DNA from: Prevotellamassilia sp.
GTDB lineage: Bacteria > Bacteroidota > Bacteroidia > Bacteroidales > Bacteroidaceae
NCBI GenBank assembly: GCA_009775705.1
Contig: VSQE01000004.1
Span: 5,728 to 69,727, forward strand
Length of the DNA stretch: 64,000 bases
Direction of reading: 5' to 3'
Every line of letters begins with the position of its first letter. Position 1 is the stretch's first letter. Shown here piece by piece: positions 1-9,393 of the stretch. Under the pieces are notes generated by a model. The model ran no database searches. It was not told where the DNA came from and was given only the letters and a program-made list of their open reading frames with translations. A program made the translations under genes and the position numbers.

Positions 1-995
1 ATCTCGCTCTCGCGCAGGGCCTTCAGCTCTTCTTCGAGCTTGTCCCTATAGTCAGGTTTGGAGTTGCTGTCAATGGAGATCTGTGCCTCGTTACCGGTCA
101 CCACGCTCTGATAAAGCTGCTGCATCACGGGCTTCACGGCATCGTGAAACGGGGTCATCCAGTCAAGGGCACCACGTTGCGCCGTGGTGGAGCAGTTGGC
201 ATACATCCAGTCCATACCTTTGGCCGCGAAAAGAGGCATAAGGCTTTGTGTCAGTTCCTCCACCGTCTCGTTAAAAGCCTCGGAAGGAGTATGTCCGTTC
301 TCACGCAACACCTCATACTGGGCCAGCAACAGTCCCTGTATGGCACCCATGAGCGAACCGCGCTCTCCGGTGAGGTCGCTCGTGGCCTCGCGCTTGAAGG
401 TAGTCTCGAACAGATAGCCGGACCCGATGCCTATACCGAAAGCAATGACTTTTTCGAGGGCATGTCCCGTAGCATCCTGATACACGGCATAAGAGGAGTT
501 CAGGCCGCGGCCTTCAAGAAACATGGTGCGGAGGCTTGTGCCCGATCCTTTGGGAGCGACCATGATGACGTCGATGTCTGCCGGAGGCACCACTCCGGTA
601 CGGTCGCTCCAGTTGATAGCGAATCCGTGGGAAAAATACAAAGTCTTTCCGGCAGAGAGATGCGGCTTGACAGAGGGCCACAGCTGCATCTGCGCGGCAT
701 CGCTCAACAGCATGCAGATAATTGTTCCACGCTCGGCCGCCTCTTCAAGCGAGAAGAGCGTCTCTCCGGGCACCCAGCCGTCGGCAACGGCTTTCTCGTA
801 AGTTTTTCCCTGACGCTGACCCACAATCACATTGAAACCGTTGTCACGGAGATTGCAGGCCTGTCCCGGCCCCTGCACACCATAGCCAAGTACTGCTATC
901 GTTTCATTTTTCAGGACTTCGCGCGCTTTTTCAAGCGGAAATTCCTCGCGTGTCATGACTTCCTCTATGACACCGCCAAAATTCATTTTTGCCAT
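1..995 (-). CDS. ilvC: Ketol-acid reductoisomerase, 3' end cut by the window
   Basis: Reads leftward from an ATG at 995 and is still open at base 1, so the last few residues (about 15, from the usual length near 347) lie outside. IlvC converts acetolactate and acetohydroxybutyrate to the dihydroxy acids of valine, leucine and isoleucine synthesis, using NADPH and Mg2+ in the cytoplasm. The N-terminus starts MAKMNFGGVIEE and is followed by a nucleotide-binding GYGVQGPGQ loop near residues 38-46. It is the last gene of the ilvD-ilvB-ilvN-thioesterase-ilvC operon, 26 bp after the thioesterase stop. Identification is by the distinctive N-terminus and operon context. Confidence 0.95.
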   Translation of the reverse strand, partial: MAKMNFGGVIEEVMTREEFPLEKAREVLKNETIAVLGYGVQGPGQACNLRDNGFNVIVGQRQGKTYEKAVADGWVPGETLFSLEEAAERGTIICMLLSDAAQMQLWPSVKPHLSAGKTLYFSHGFAINWSDRTGVVPPADIDVIMVAPKGSGTSLRTMFLEGRGLNSSYAVYQDATGHALEKVIAFGIGIGSGYLFETTFKREATSDLTGERGSLMGAIQGLLLAQYEVLRENGHTPSEAFNETVEELTQSLMPLFAAKGMDWMYANCSTTAQRGALDWMTPFHDAVKPVMQQLYQSVVTGNEAQISIDSNSKPDYRDKLEEELKALRESE

Positions 996-1021
996 TTTCT
1001 GCTTTATTTAATTGTTTGATA

Positions 1022-1774
1022 CTATGATTCGTCCGGATTCCTAAAAGTAACTTCACAACGTGCCACGACATCCCCACTCTCCTTGCGGATCTCAGCAACA
1101 ACGATACCGCCGGCCTTCTCTTCCTTATATATATGGAGCCTATCTCCAAGATAGGCTTCCGTGCAATAGGCAGTCTCAATACGTTTCACTCCTCCCCTCT
1201 CATAATACTCGCGGGGAAAGAGATCCAACACCATCTCTATGTAACGGATGGAATTGACATGGCCGTTGATATCCAGATCGCTGTAACAGGCGGAGAGGCT
1301 ACGCACCGAATCGTCGCTCTTCACACGAATGCGACCGGGTCCCTTGATCGGGATGCCGCGCCCGTCCACGGCAAACAAAGCACCGCCCTGCGAAAGCGCG
1401 GCGAGGTCCGCCGGCTCACGGCTGTCCATGTCGATAAGCGCCCAGACGCTGTATGCATACCCGTAAACACGTCCTTCGTCACCGGTGACGGAGAAGAAAC
1501 GGTCGGTAAACTGACGGTAGACTTTCGATACCCACGTCTCGATGGTATAACGTTCTCCGGTACGCGGCATGTCGTCCAGTTCAACGACCAGCCGGGAAAG
1601 CACCCACACGTGACGGCTCCGCTGCATCTCGTCGAACCCGAATCCGTGGGCGCCGGCATGAAGGCTGGCACATCGCAACAACTGGTTTCCGAGGAAGCGC
1701 CAAGACAAACAACCGGTAAAGTCTTCCGAAAAAGGCTCTACGACAAAAGGAAATTTTCCTGCATTCCGATTCAT
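1022..1774 (-). CDS. Acyl-ACP thioesterase (FatA/FatB-like, two hotdog repeats)
   Basis: 250 aa. Family members release fatty acids from acyl carrier protein in the cytoplasm. The first hotdog half contains SRLVVELDDMPRTGE and the second contains the SDLDINGHVNS motif, whose Asn and His sit where plant and bacterial acyl-ACP thioesterases have their catalytic residues. It lies inside the branched-chain amino acid operon, 18 bp after ilvN and 26 bp before ilvC, so it is co-transcribed with enzymes that make branched 2-oxo acids. A link to branched-chain fatty acids is an inference; the acyl substrate cannot be read from the sequence. Confidence 0.85.
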   Translation of the reverse strand: MNRNAGKFPFVVEPFSEDFTGCLSWRFLGNQLLRCASLHAGAHGFGFDEMQRSRHVWVLSRLVVELDDMPRTGERYTIETWVSKVYRQFTDRFFSVTGDEGRVYGYAYSVWALIDMDSREPADLAALSQGGALFAVDGRGIPIKGPGRIRVKSDDSVRSLSACYSDLDINGHVNSIRYIEMVLDLFPREYYERGGVKRIETAYCTEAYLGDRLHIYKEEKAGGIVVAEIRKESGDVVARCEVTFRNPDES

Positions 1775-1792
1775 ACGTTCTTTCCTCCCCTC

Positions 1793-2359
1793 TTATTGCT
1801 GTTGTCCTACATTCCGCAAGCGGAACTCTTCCTCGCGAAGTTCGAGAAACTCGCTGAGTTCCTCACGCCGGCTCTTCGTCACCGCCACGACACCGCTGCT
1901 CACATATTGCAACAGGCAGCCGTATTCCTTCAGTTTGCGGTAGAGTTCAAGAATCTCTCCGGGAAGCCCCTCCTTCGAGACGATGCTGTACGTAGGGTTC
2001 ACCTCCACTATTTTTCCATCATGCAGACGGATGGCCTTGGAAATATTCTTGTTCTCAAGCAACCGTGAAGTGGCGATCTTATACAAGGCCTGCTCCATCA
2101 CATAGATCTCATCGCTCGTAAAATACTGTGCCTGGATCACGTCGATTTTCTTCTCGATCTGCCGGGTCACAGTGCGTATGGCGGCCTCGTCCGTCCAGCA
2201 GGTGATTGTATAACGATGCACCTTTTCTATCCCCGAGGCCGAAACATTGAGGCTTTCGATGTTGAGCTGCCGACGCGTGAAAACGTTGGTGATCTGATTG
2301 AGCACACCGGCCAAATTTTCGGAAAATATGATGAGCGTATATAATGTCTTTTCTTCCAT
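1793..2359 (-). CDS. ilvN: Acetolactate synthase regulatory (small) subunit
   Basis: 188 aa. An ACT domain fills roughly residues 6-80 (TLIIFSENLAGVLNQITNVF), followed by the ALS small-subunit C-terminal domain. The subunit binds the large subunit IlvB, stimulates it and gives valine feedback inhibition in characterised relatives. It starts 51 bp after the ilvB stop, the widest gap in this operon, and precedes the thioesterase by 18 bp. Length is slightly above the usual 160-180 aa because of a charged C-terminal tail ending in Gln residues. Confidence 0.95.
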   Translation of the reverse strand: MEEKTLYTLIIFSENLAGVLNQITNVFTRRQLNIESLNVSASGIEKVHRYTITCWTDEAAIRTVTRQIEKKIDVIQAQYFTSDEIYVMEQALYKIATSRLLENKNISKAIRLHDGKIVEVNPTYSIVSKEGLPGEILELYRKLKEYGCLLQYVSSGVVAVTKSRREELSEFLELREEEFRLRNVGQQQ

Positions 2360-2410
2360 AAGCGAAAACTTCTATCTTGTTCTATTGAACTCCTCCGGAA
2401 CGGATATGCC

Positions 2411-4123
2411 TCAGCGGGAGGCTTCCGGAATTTCGAGGATCATGTCATCCACATCGTTGCCGGGGCAGCACATCGGAAGGACATTGTCCTCTTCCATCAC
2501 GGCAGCCTGCAACAGGAACGGTCCGGGGGCGGCAAGCATTTCGCCCACGGCGCTCTCCAATTCGCTCCGCTCCGTCACGGTACGGACAGGAATCCGATAA
2601 GCCTCGGCAATCTTCTCATAATCAGGATTCATCATCGGCGTGAAGGAATAGCGACGGCGGAAAAACAACTGCTGCCACTGGCGCACATTGCCCAGATAGT
2701 TGTTGTTCAGAAGTATGATTTTCACCGGAGCACCCTGTTCCATCACCGTACCCAGTTCCTCTATCGTCATTTGCAGCCCGCCATCGCCCAGAAACAGGCA
2801 TACCGTGCGTTCGGGAGCGCCGAATGTGGCGCCAATGGCCGCCGGCAGACCGAACCCCATCGTTCCCATGCCTCCCGACGTGACAATACTGCGGTTCTGC
2901 GTAAACTTGAAATAGCGGGCGGAAAACATCTGATTCTGCCCCACATCGGTGACAAGAACCGCCCGATTGCGCGACATCTCCGTCACCTTGCGTACCACCT
3001 CGGCCATCCGGAGCGGCCCTTCCGAAGGATGGATCTGCGGTTCGATGACCCGCCGGTTCTCTTCCTCGTCATGCGGTCTGAAAGTCTCGCGCCAGGCGTT
3101 GTGCTCCTGCTGTTGCAGCAAGGCGGTGACGGCGGCCAGCGTCTCCTTACAGTCGCCCGGAACCGCCACATCTACCCTGACATTCTTGTTGAACTCCGAA
3201 AGGTCGATGTCGAAATGTATCTTACGGGCCTGCGCCGCATACGTAGACAAGCGCCCTGTGATACGGTCGTCAAAACGCATACCCACGGCAATGAGCAAAT
3301 CACATTTCTGCGTCTGCCTGTTCGCCCCGAGACTGCCGTGCATACCCAGCATGCCCACATTCAGCGGGTGGTCCGAAGGCAAGGCCGACAGACCGAGCAA
3401 CGTACAGCCGGCCGGCATTCCCGCCTTCTCGATGAAAGCCCGCAGTTCGTTCTGAGCGTTGCCAAGCTCCACTCCCTGCCCCACCAGCACCAGCGGGCGC
3501 TCAGCTGCGTTGATCAGTTCGGCAGCAGCACGAACGGCCGCCCTGTCCATCTTCGGAACCGGCACATAGCTGCGGATAAAATCTATATGAGCCGGAACAT
3601 ATTCGGCCATTTCCATCTGGGCGTTTTTCGCAAAATCCAGCACCACGGGGCCGGGACGGCCGCTGCGGGCAATATAGAAAGCACGGCTCACGGCCCATGC
3701 CACATCAGCAGCGGAACGGATCTGGTAGGACCATTTACAAATAGGCTGCGTAATGTCTACCACGTCGCACTCCTGAAAAGCATCGGACCCGAGCATCTGC
3801 ACTCCCACCTGGCCGGTAATGACCACAATGGGCGTACTATCCATCATAGCATCTGCAATGCCGGTGATGGTATTGGTAGCACCGGGACCGCTCGTAACGA
3901 GACATACTCCGACGCGACCGCTCACACGGGCATATCCTTCCGCCGCATGGGCCGCAGCCTGTTCATGCCGCACAAGCACATGGTTCAGCCGGTCGCGATA
4001 ATCATACAACGCATCGTAAACCGGCATGATGGCTCCGCCGGGATAGCCGAAAAGCGTTTCCACGCCTTCGTCCACCAGCGAGCGCATCAGTATTTCCGCA
4101 CCGGAAATGATATTCTGGTTCAT
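2411..4123 (-). CDS. ilvB: Acetolactate synthase catalytic (large) subunit
   Basis: 570 aa, normal length. This thiamine-diphosphate enzyme condenses two pyruvates, or pyruvate and 2-oxobutyrate, as the committed step of branched-chain amino acid synthesis. Visible features are the N-terminal FGYPGGAIMPVYD segment, the cofactor-activating Glu54 in RHEQAAAHAAEGYAR, and a C-terminal GDGGLQM...LLNNNYLG ThDP/Mg2+ motif. It starts 24 bp after the ilvD stop, and the regulatory subunit follows. Confidence 0.97.
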   Translation of the reverse strand: MNQNIISGAEILMRSLVDEGVETLFGYPGGAIMPVYDALYDYRDRLNHVLVRHEQAAAHAAEGYARVSGRVGVCLVTSGPGATNTITGIADAMMDSTPIVVITGQVGVQMLGSDAFQECDVVDITQPICKWSYQIRSAADVAWAVSRAFYIARSGRPGPVVLDFAKNAQMEMAEYVPAHIDFIRSYVPVPKMDRAAVRAAAELINAAERPLVLVGQGVELGNAQNELRAFIEKAGMPAGCTLLGLSALPSDHPLNVGMLGMHGSLGANRQTQKCDLLIAVGMRFDDRITGRLSTYAAQARKIHFDIDLSEFNKNVRVDVAVPGDCKETLAAVTALLQQQEHNAWRETFRPHDEEENRRVIEPQIHPSEGPLRMAEVVRKVTEMSRNRAVLVTDVGQNQMFSARYFKFTQNRSIVTSGGMGTMGFGLPAAIGATFGAPERTVCLFLGDGGLQMTIEELGTVMEQGAPVKIILLNNNYLGNVRQWQQLFFRRRYSFTPMMNPDYEKIAEAYRIPVRTVTERSELESAVGEMLAAPGPFLLQAAVMEEDNVLPMCCPGNDVDDMILEIPEASR

Positions 4124-4147
4124 AAACAGATGTTTTTACAATATACC

Positions 4148-5953
4148 TCAGTCAACAATTCTCACTCCACCCTTATCCGCGCTCGATACCATCGAGGCAT
4201 ACGCACGCAGGGCTTTCGATACCGTCCGCACACGCTGAAGCGGTCTCATGGGACGGGCCGACAGTTTCTCCTCGGTAAGGCGTACATTGATGGAACGGGC
4301 GGGAATATCAATATCTATGATGTCGCCGTCCAGAATCTTGCCGATCTCTCCTCCCGCGGCAGCCTCGGGCGAGACGTGTCCGATGCTCAACCCCGAGGTT
4401 CCACCCGAAAAACGTCCGTCCGTCACAAGGGCACAGGCTTTTCCCAGATGACGGCTCTTCAGATAGGATGTGGGGTATAGCATTTCCTGCATTCCGGGAC
4501 CACCCTTAGGCCCCTCATGCGTAATCACCACAACATCGCCGTCCTTCACCGTGCCGTCCAGAATACCCTCGCAGGCAGCCTCCTGGGAATCAAAAACACG
4601 GGCAGGCCCGCTGAAACGCAGGATATCCGCATCCACGCCCGCCGTCTTGACCACACAGCCATGGCGCGCTATATTCCCCGAGAGAACCGCCAGCCCGCCA
4701 TCGCGGGAATAGGCATGCTCCACATCACGGATGCAGCCTTCCGTCCGGTCTTTGTCGAGCGAAGGCCAGCAATTCTCCTGACTGCCCATCCGCGTCGAGA
4801 AACAGCCTCCCGGCGCGCTGCCATAGATACGGCGGGCCTCGGGCGAAGGCTCACCTACACATATATTATATAAGGCGATGTCCTCGCCAAGCGTATGTCC
4901 GTTGACACGGCGCACCGATGTATCCAACAGACCGGCCTGCGCCAGTTCTCCCATAATGCCCAGCACTCCGCCCGCACGGTTGCATTCCTGTACGGAATAC
5001 TTCTGCGTGTTGGGAGCAAGTTTGCAAAGAAACGGCACACGACGGCTCAGCATATCCATGTCCGGCATGCTGAAGTCTGCCTCCGCCTCATTGGCCACTG
5101 CCAGCAAATGAAGCACGGTATTGGTGGAGCCGCCCATCGCTATGTCGAGTGCCATGGCATTGAGAAAAGCCGCCCGCGTGGCAATGCTGCGGGGCAGCAC
5201 ACTTTCATCGCCTTCGTCATAGTAGCGGAAGGCGTTCTTCACAATCAGGCGCGCGGCATCTTCGAAAAGCCGCCGCCGGTTGACGTGCGTGGCCAACACG
5301 GTGCCGTTACCGGGCAGAGAGAGACCCAATGCCTCGGTCAGGCAGTTCATAGAATTGGCCGTAAACATACCCGAGCAGGATCCGCAACCGGGACAAGCGC
5401 AATGCTCCAGTTTTTCCAGTTCAGCATCGCTCACACCTTCATCGGCTCCTTTTACCATCGCCGTCACAAGGTCCGCATTCTCTCCGTTCCACCGGCCGGC
5501 CTCCATCGGCCCGCCACTGACAAACACCACGGGAATATTGAGCCGCATGGCTGCCATCAGCATTCCCGGAGTGATCTTGTCGCAGTTGGAGATACACACC
5601 AGCGCATCAGCCTTGTGCGCGTTGACCATATATTCCACGGAGTCGGCAATAAGATCACGCGACGGGAGCGAATAGAGCATGCCGTCATGCCCCATCGCGA
5701 TACCGTCATCTATGGCAATCGTGTTGAACTCGGCGGCATAACAGCCCAGTTTCTCTATCTCCTGCTTTACGAGCTGTCCCGCTTCGTGAAGATGCGTATG
5801 CCCGGGCACAAACTGCGTAAATGAATTGGCAATGGCTATAATCGGCCGACCGAACTGTTCGCGCTTCATGCCTGCGGCCACCCACAAAGCGCGGGCACCG
5901 GCCATACGACGTCCCTCCGTGCAGAACGCACTGCGTAATCCTATTCTTTTCAT
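4148..5953 (-). CDS. ilvD: Dihydroxy-acid dehydratase
   Basis: 601 aa from the ATG at 5953 ([10 protein letters not shown]). The frame stays open upstream to 6031, but the promoter -7 box lies at 6002-6009, so the upstream Met would not be transcribed. The enzyme dehydrates dihydroxy acids to 2-oxo acids and needs an Fe-S cluster. Cluster-type cysteines are Cys124 in SNCDK and the CACPGCGSC cluster at 185-193; the [10 protein letters not shown] segment matches the E. coli-type ([4Fe-4S]) enzyme rather than the Cys-containing variant. It is the first gene of the ilv operon. Confidence 0.97.
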   Translation of the reverse strand: MKRIGLRSAFCTEGRRMAGARALWVAAGMKREQFGRPIIAIANSFTQFVPGHTHLHEAGQLVKQEIEKLGCYAAEFNTIAIDDGIAMGHDGMLYSLPSRDLIADSVEYMVNAHKADALVCISNCDKITPGMLMAAMRLNIPVVFVSGGPMEAGRWNGENADLVTAMVKGADEGVSDAELEKLEHCACPGCGSCSGMFTANSMNCLTEALGLSLPGNGTVLATHVNRRRLFEDAARLIVKNAFRYYDEGDESVLPRSIATRAAFLNAMALDIAMGGSTNTVLHLLAVANEAEADFSMPDMDMLSRRVPFLCKLAPNTQKYSVQECNRAGGVLGIMGELAQAGLLDTSVRRVNGHTLGEDIALYNICVGEPSPEARRIYGSAPGGCFSTRMGSQENCWPSLDKDRTEGCIRDVEHAYSRDGGLAVLSGNIARHGCVVKTAGVDADILRFSGPARVFDSQEAACEGILDGTVKDGDVVVITHEGPKGGPGMQEMLYPTSYLKSRHLGKACALVTDGRFSGGTSGLSIGHVSPEAAAGGEIGKILDGDIIDIDIPARSINVRLTEEKLSARPMRPLQRVRTVSKALRAYASMVSSADKGGVRIVD

Positions 5954-6001
5954 TCCGGTGGTATTTTTATTATATGTCAGTGAAATGAGAATATATAGCT
6001 G

Positions 6002-6032
6002 CAAATGTAAGCAAAAATACGCAGAACACAAA
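6002..6032 (-). promoter_or_regulatory. Promoter of the ilvDBN-thioesterase-ilvC operon
   Basis: On the minus strand, a TTTG -33 box (6029-6032) is separated by 19 bp from a TACATTTG -7 box (6002-6009), fitting the Bacteroidota consensus. The predicted start is about 40 nt before the ilvD ATG, leaving little room for an attenuator leader. Confidence 0.75.
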
Positions 6033-6224
6033 CAAAACGAAACATAAAAAGAAAAAAACAGTATCCGGCAAACTGTCCTGGCAAACTATCCGCCAATACA
6101 TACTGATGTTTTATCCACAGGCATTCCCTTCTCCATAAAACCACGGAACACTAAACGGAAATTGCAATTCCGCTCTTACGGGATGCCCCGAACAGTCAAC
6201 CGACATAAGGAATACACATCAGAA

Positions 6225-6286
6225 TTTTTACAGGCCTTGTAAAACTTTTTACATGCCTTGTAAAAGTTTTTACACGCCTTGTAAAA
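6225..6286. repeat. Array 1: three phased palindromes with a 21-bp period
   Basis: Three 20-bp units start at 6225, 6246 and 6267, each TTTTTACA-n-GCCTTGTAAAA with only the base before GCC changing (G, T, C), and one spacer base between units. Each unit is an imperfect palindrome (TTTTACA against TGTAAAA). The array sits about 200 bp upstream of the ilvD promoter and beyond the nuclease terminator. A second array with the same unit and period is at 43590-43672. The rest of the 6033-6337 gap holds only a short inverted repeat (CGGAA/TTCCG, 6156-6172) and a G8 run at 6296-6303. Confidence 0.85.
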
Positions 6287-6331
6287 AAATGACGAGGGGG
6301 GGGAATATTATAATTGCCGCCCCATACCCCC

Positions 6332-6379
6332 AAAAAAGTTCCACATGCCCTGCGTACCCTTACGCAAGGCATGTGGAAC
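6332..6379 (-). terminator. Intrinsic terminator of the endonuclease gene
   Basis: An inverted repeat pairs 6338-6356 with 6361-6379 (outer arm GTTCCACATGCC, inner arm TGCGTA, one mismatch, CCCT loop). On the minus strand it is followed by T6, a strong rho-independent terminator about 29 nt after the endonuclease stop. Confidence 0.88.
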
Positions 6380-6407
6380 ACCATTTATTACAGCGGTGGC
6401 AGCTATT

Positions 6408-8129
6408 CTATCTCACCAGCACTTTCGTTCCGCCCACTACGTAGATACCGCGGGGCAGGCCTTTCAAAGCCTTCTCCACCGGCACCCGACTACGCACCAT
6501 CCGGCCGTCGAGCGTGAGCACATCCACCCTGCCTTCGCCTGCAAAAGGAAGGGAAATACCGGTAATGTCGCGCTGCGAAACATAGAGCGACACATCCTGC
6601 TGGCTGCCGGTATAGCAGGCAAAACGGGGCGAAGAAGCATTATACTGAATGCGTCTGTCCGTATATTTTGCATTATAGATAGGAGTGAAGCCCCCACTGA
6701 AAGTAACGGTCCACTGTGCCTCTTCCGCACTGTTGTCCGTTGCCGTATGCAGTTTGTTTGCCGATGAGGTCAGGGCCAGATAGCAACCCGATGCAGCATC
6801 GTGGAACGAATACTTTCCGCCGGCCTCTACCAACGTGAGCGCATACGGATATCCCTCACTGCCTGTCGCAGTCACGACACGGTTGTCCGAAACCGTCACC
6901 TCGGCATAACTGCGGATGTCCTTACCCTGCCCCGAAAGGGCACGTCCGTATTTCTCGCACACGATGATATACTTCGCACCGTTCACGAGCTGTGAGTGAT
7001 CTGTCACCTTAACATAGACACCTTCGCCCTCTTCACCGCCGGAAGCTACGGTATAGTTGGCCGTAACACTTTCGCTTTCCTTGTCTCCCAGAACGGCGCG
7101 GGCTGTTACCGTTGTGGTCTCGTCAATAACAAGACTGACAGGCGGATAGAGCACCTGTTCCTCGCCGTTGTTCACACTGAAACAAATGTAAGCACCTTGC
7201 GTGGGACACGAAACAGTCACAGTGGTACCAGCCTCGACCACTCCCGATACGGGCGAGAAAACAGGGGCCTGCACTTCGGTTCCGGGCACATCGGGGTTTC
7301 CACCGCCTCCCTCATAATTGTCAGGATCGAAGGCCGTAGAGGTCTTGCTGCCCCAGACGTATTGTTCCAGACCGGGATAGTCGATATAGGGATTGCGGTT
7401 GTGCTGTATGCCGTAGACGGCATTGTTGCGGTCAATTTCCTTCTGGCTGACGGGATCTTCCTCTGCCCATTTCAGAAGCAGACGGATGGCCCATTCGGTA
7501 TAGGCTGGATATCTGTTTCCGGCCAGCATCGGACTGTTCCAGCCGGCTATGAGATTCTCGTAGCAGGTAGCCATATAGAAATAGGTACGCGCGAAGTCGC
7601 CCTTGTATTCATCGGCCGGCTCAAAGACCGTACCGCTGTAGCCTGCAACCGAGCTGGGGCCGAGCTTGCTGTGACCGCCGCTGGAAGTCCAGGTGGGATT
7701 TTTGGTCTCGCCGAAGGGATAATTGCTGCGCCGGCCGTTGACATATCCGTCGGTGGGATAGAGATGGAAAAGGTCGGTGTACATGGGTTTGGCATCGTCG
7801 AACCAACTCTTCGGGAAGGAGTGCTCGCGGTTGTATACATCTCCTTCGCGCTTGTAGTTTCCGGCCTGATCGTTGCCGAACGTGTAGTTGGTGATGGAAG
7901 AATACATGTCCCACACCTTGCCGTCGGCACGGGCATCGGTCTTGCGGAAATCCGTCCACAGGTTGTCATACGAACGAGCCGTGTGGTCGGTGATGATCGC
8001 ATAGAGCGCAGTTTTCAGACTGCTTCCTTTCTTTCCTTTGGCCGGAGCATAATAGCCGGCCGGAGCTTGTGCGTGGAGCAAGACGGCCATGCAGACCAGA
8101 CTCCACAGAAACGAAAATCTTTTGTTCAT
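6408..8129 (-). CDS. Secreted endonuclease I family nuclease with C-terminal sorting-like domain
   Basis: 573 aa. Signal peptide at about residues 1-21. The endonuclease I domain spans about 35-270, with the catalytic-type [10 protein letters not shown] (His103) and DLFHLYPTD (119-127) followed by [10 protein letters not shown]. Relatives are non-specific Mg2+-dependent periplasmic or extracellular DNases. A chitobiase-like immunoglobulin-type segment follows (about 290-370), then a beta-rich region, and the last 60 residues end [13 protein letters not shown], like the type IX secretion or surface-anchoring tails of Bacteroidota. It has its own terminator at 6332-6379. Likely role is extracellular DNA digestion; cell location is inferred. 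Confidence 0.85.
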   Translation of the reverse strand: MNKRFSFLWSLVCMAVLLHAQAPAGYYAPAKGKKGSSLKTALYAIITDHTARSYDNLWTDFRKTDARADGKVWDMYSSITNYTFGNDQAGNYKREGDVYNREHSFPKSWFDDAKPMYTDLFHLYPTDGYVNGRRSNYPFGETKNPTWTSSGGHSKLGPSSVAGYSGTVFEPADEYKGDFARTYFYMATCYENLIAGWNSPMLAGNRYPAYTEWAIRLLLKWAEEDPVSQKEIDRNNAVYGIQHNRNPYIDYPGLEQYVWGSKTSTAFDPDNYEGGGGNPDVPGTEVQAPVFSPVSGVVEAGTTVTVSCPTQGAYICFSVNNGEEQVLYPPVSLVIDETTTVTARAVLGDKESESVTANYTVASGGEEGEGVYVKVTDHSQLVNGAKYIIVCEKYGRALSGQGKDIRSYAEVTVSDNRVVTATGSEGYPYALTLVEAGGKYSFHDAASGCYLALTSSANKLHTATDNSAEEAQWTVTFSGGFTPIYNAKYTDRRIQYNASSPRFACYTGSQQDVSLYVSQRDITGISLPFAGEGRVDVLTLDGRMVRSRVPVEKALKGLPRGIYVVGGTKVLVR

Positions 8130-8172
8130 TGTATTGACTTATGAATATAAATGTTCTTATGGAAAACACGCC

Positions 8173-9261
8173 TCATTTGCGGCCGAAAAGATGGAGCCGC
8201 AACCACGGGCTGATGCGCAACAGATTGGACGTCACAAGACAGAAACCGATCACGAGCAACGCCGCACCCACAGAGACAAGCGTATCGAAAACAAAATTTC
8301 CCCGATGATTGTTGAAGAAGGCTCCGACAGCCCCCACATGCGGGATAAACAGGTAATGGATCAGATAGATATCGAGCGTGCGCACCCCGATGTATTGCAA
8401 TCCGCGCCCCAAGCGGGTGCGGCCGGTAAAGGCCTCTCCATAATGGCGGAAATACATGATGACAAGCGTCAGCAGCAGATACATGGAAGCCGTGCGTGGC
8501 AGATTGGCCCACTGCAACCGGAGCGTATGCCATTTCAGGGTATCCATTACGCAGAAGAAGGCCACCGCCAGCACCACCGGAAGGAACCATCCGGAATCCA
8601 TAAGCCGTTGGGCACGACCCCAGTAGCGACGCACGATATTCCCAAAAAGGAAAAAGTGAAAATACATCATCGTCTGCCCCAGACTGGAATACTGGAAAAA
8701 GGGAGCCTTGTGATAAGAGAACCACGCAGGCATATAAAGCGTAGCATAAACCGCCAGCGAGACGGCCCACAACATTGCCACCGGCCATACCCTGCGACGC
8801 GGCGACAGCCGGGCTTCAAAATAGGAGAAGACATAGTAGAGCGCAAACATCTGCAACAGCACCCACGTAAACCAGTAGCCGTATTTCGTTGGCGACTTCA
8901 GGGCATACATCATTCCGGCCCCGAAGTCTGGAGCCAGCAATGCCAGCGCGACCAGCAGAAAAAGCACCGTGGGAAACACCTGGATGCGGAACTTCTTCCA
9001 CAGCATTTCCGACAGGCTGCGCCCCGTCCACAGAAAAGAAGACTTATAGGCCAGAAAACCGCTGATGAAAAAGAACAGCGGCATCCGGAAAAGCACAAAG
9101 AACGACAAGGCCGCCGAGGTCTTGATGTTCTCTCCAAAACCGATAGTGCTCACATGGTTTGCCACGACCAGAATCATGGTGAAACCGCGCATGGCATCCA
9201 GCCATTCCATGCGGGCCGGTTTGCGGACGGCCGCCCCCGTTTCGGGAAGATTTGTCTCCAT
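8173..9261 (-). CDS. Acyltransferase 3 family membrane protein
   Basis: 362 aa from the ATG at 9261 (METNLPETG); a longer frame upstream would cross the promoter. The protein has about ten hydrophobic segments and begins the conserved region with [20 protein letters not shown], the family signature whose His is the likely catalytic residue. Members O-acylate sugars of cell-surface polysaccharides or other envelope molecules. Substrate cannot be inferred: no polysaccharide cluster is adjacent. It is divergent from pyrF and precedes the endonuclease gene by 43 bp on the same strand. Confidence 0.85.
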   Translation of the reverse strand: METNLPETGAAVRKPARMEWLDAMRGFTMILVVANHVSTIGFGENIKTSAALSFFVLFRMPLFFFISGFLAYKSSFLWTGRSLSEMLWKKFRIQVFPTVLFLLVALALLAPDFGAGMMYALKSPTKYGYWFTWVLLQMFALYYVFSYFEARLSPRRRVWPVAMLWAVSLAVYATLYMPAWFSYHKAPFFQYSSLGQTMMYFHFFLFGNIVRRYWGRAQRLMDSGWFLPVVLAVAFFCVMDTLKWHTLRLQWANLPRTASMYLLLTLVIMYFRHYGEAFTGRTRLGRGLQYIGVRTLDIYLIHYLFIPHVGAVGAFFNNHRGNFVFDTLVSVGAALLVIGFCLVTSNLLRISPWLRLHLFGRK

Positions 9262-9291
9262 ACGAATTGTGCTGTTTTTCAAAATTCGCCG

Positions 9292-9349
9292 CAAAATTAC
9301 GCATTTCGTGCCACACAATCCCCCAAATCGGAAAAAAGATGTAATTTTG
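9292..9349. promoter_or_regulatory. Divergent -7 boxes for the acyltransferase and pyrF
   Basis: TAATTTTG on the minus strand at 9292-9299 faces the acyltransferase gene, and TAATTTTG on the plus strand at 9342-9349 faces pyrF. No convincing TTTG -33 box was found at the right spacing for either, so these are weaker calls. Confidence 0.5.
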
Positions 9350-9393
9350 TTTCATCGTTACACAAACATATACAAACCCACATACGTCACATC

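Noticed and set aside
2771..4480. A 569-codon open frame on the plus strand over ilvB and ilvD
   Set aside because: It is antisense to two clearly identified genes and has a composition rich in His and Arg typical of a reverse-strand shadow; no domain is visible.
5954..6031. Leu/Ile-rich peptide before ilvD as an attenuator leader
   Set aside because: It is in frame with ilvD without a stop, and the ATG at 6031 lies upstream of the predicted transcription start at the 6002-6032 promoter.
6225..6286. CRISPR-like array
   Set aside because: Repeats are 20 bp with a one-base spacer; no unique spacers and no cas genes are present.
6296..6303. G8 run as a phase-variation tract
   Set aside because: It lies in a gap between terminator and array, not in a gene or between promoter boxes.
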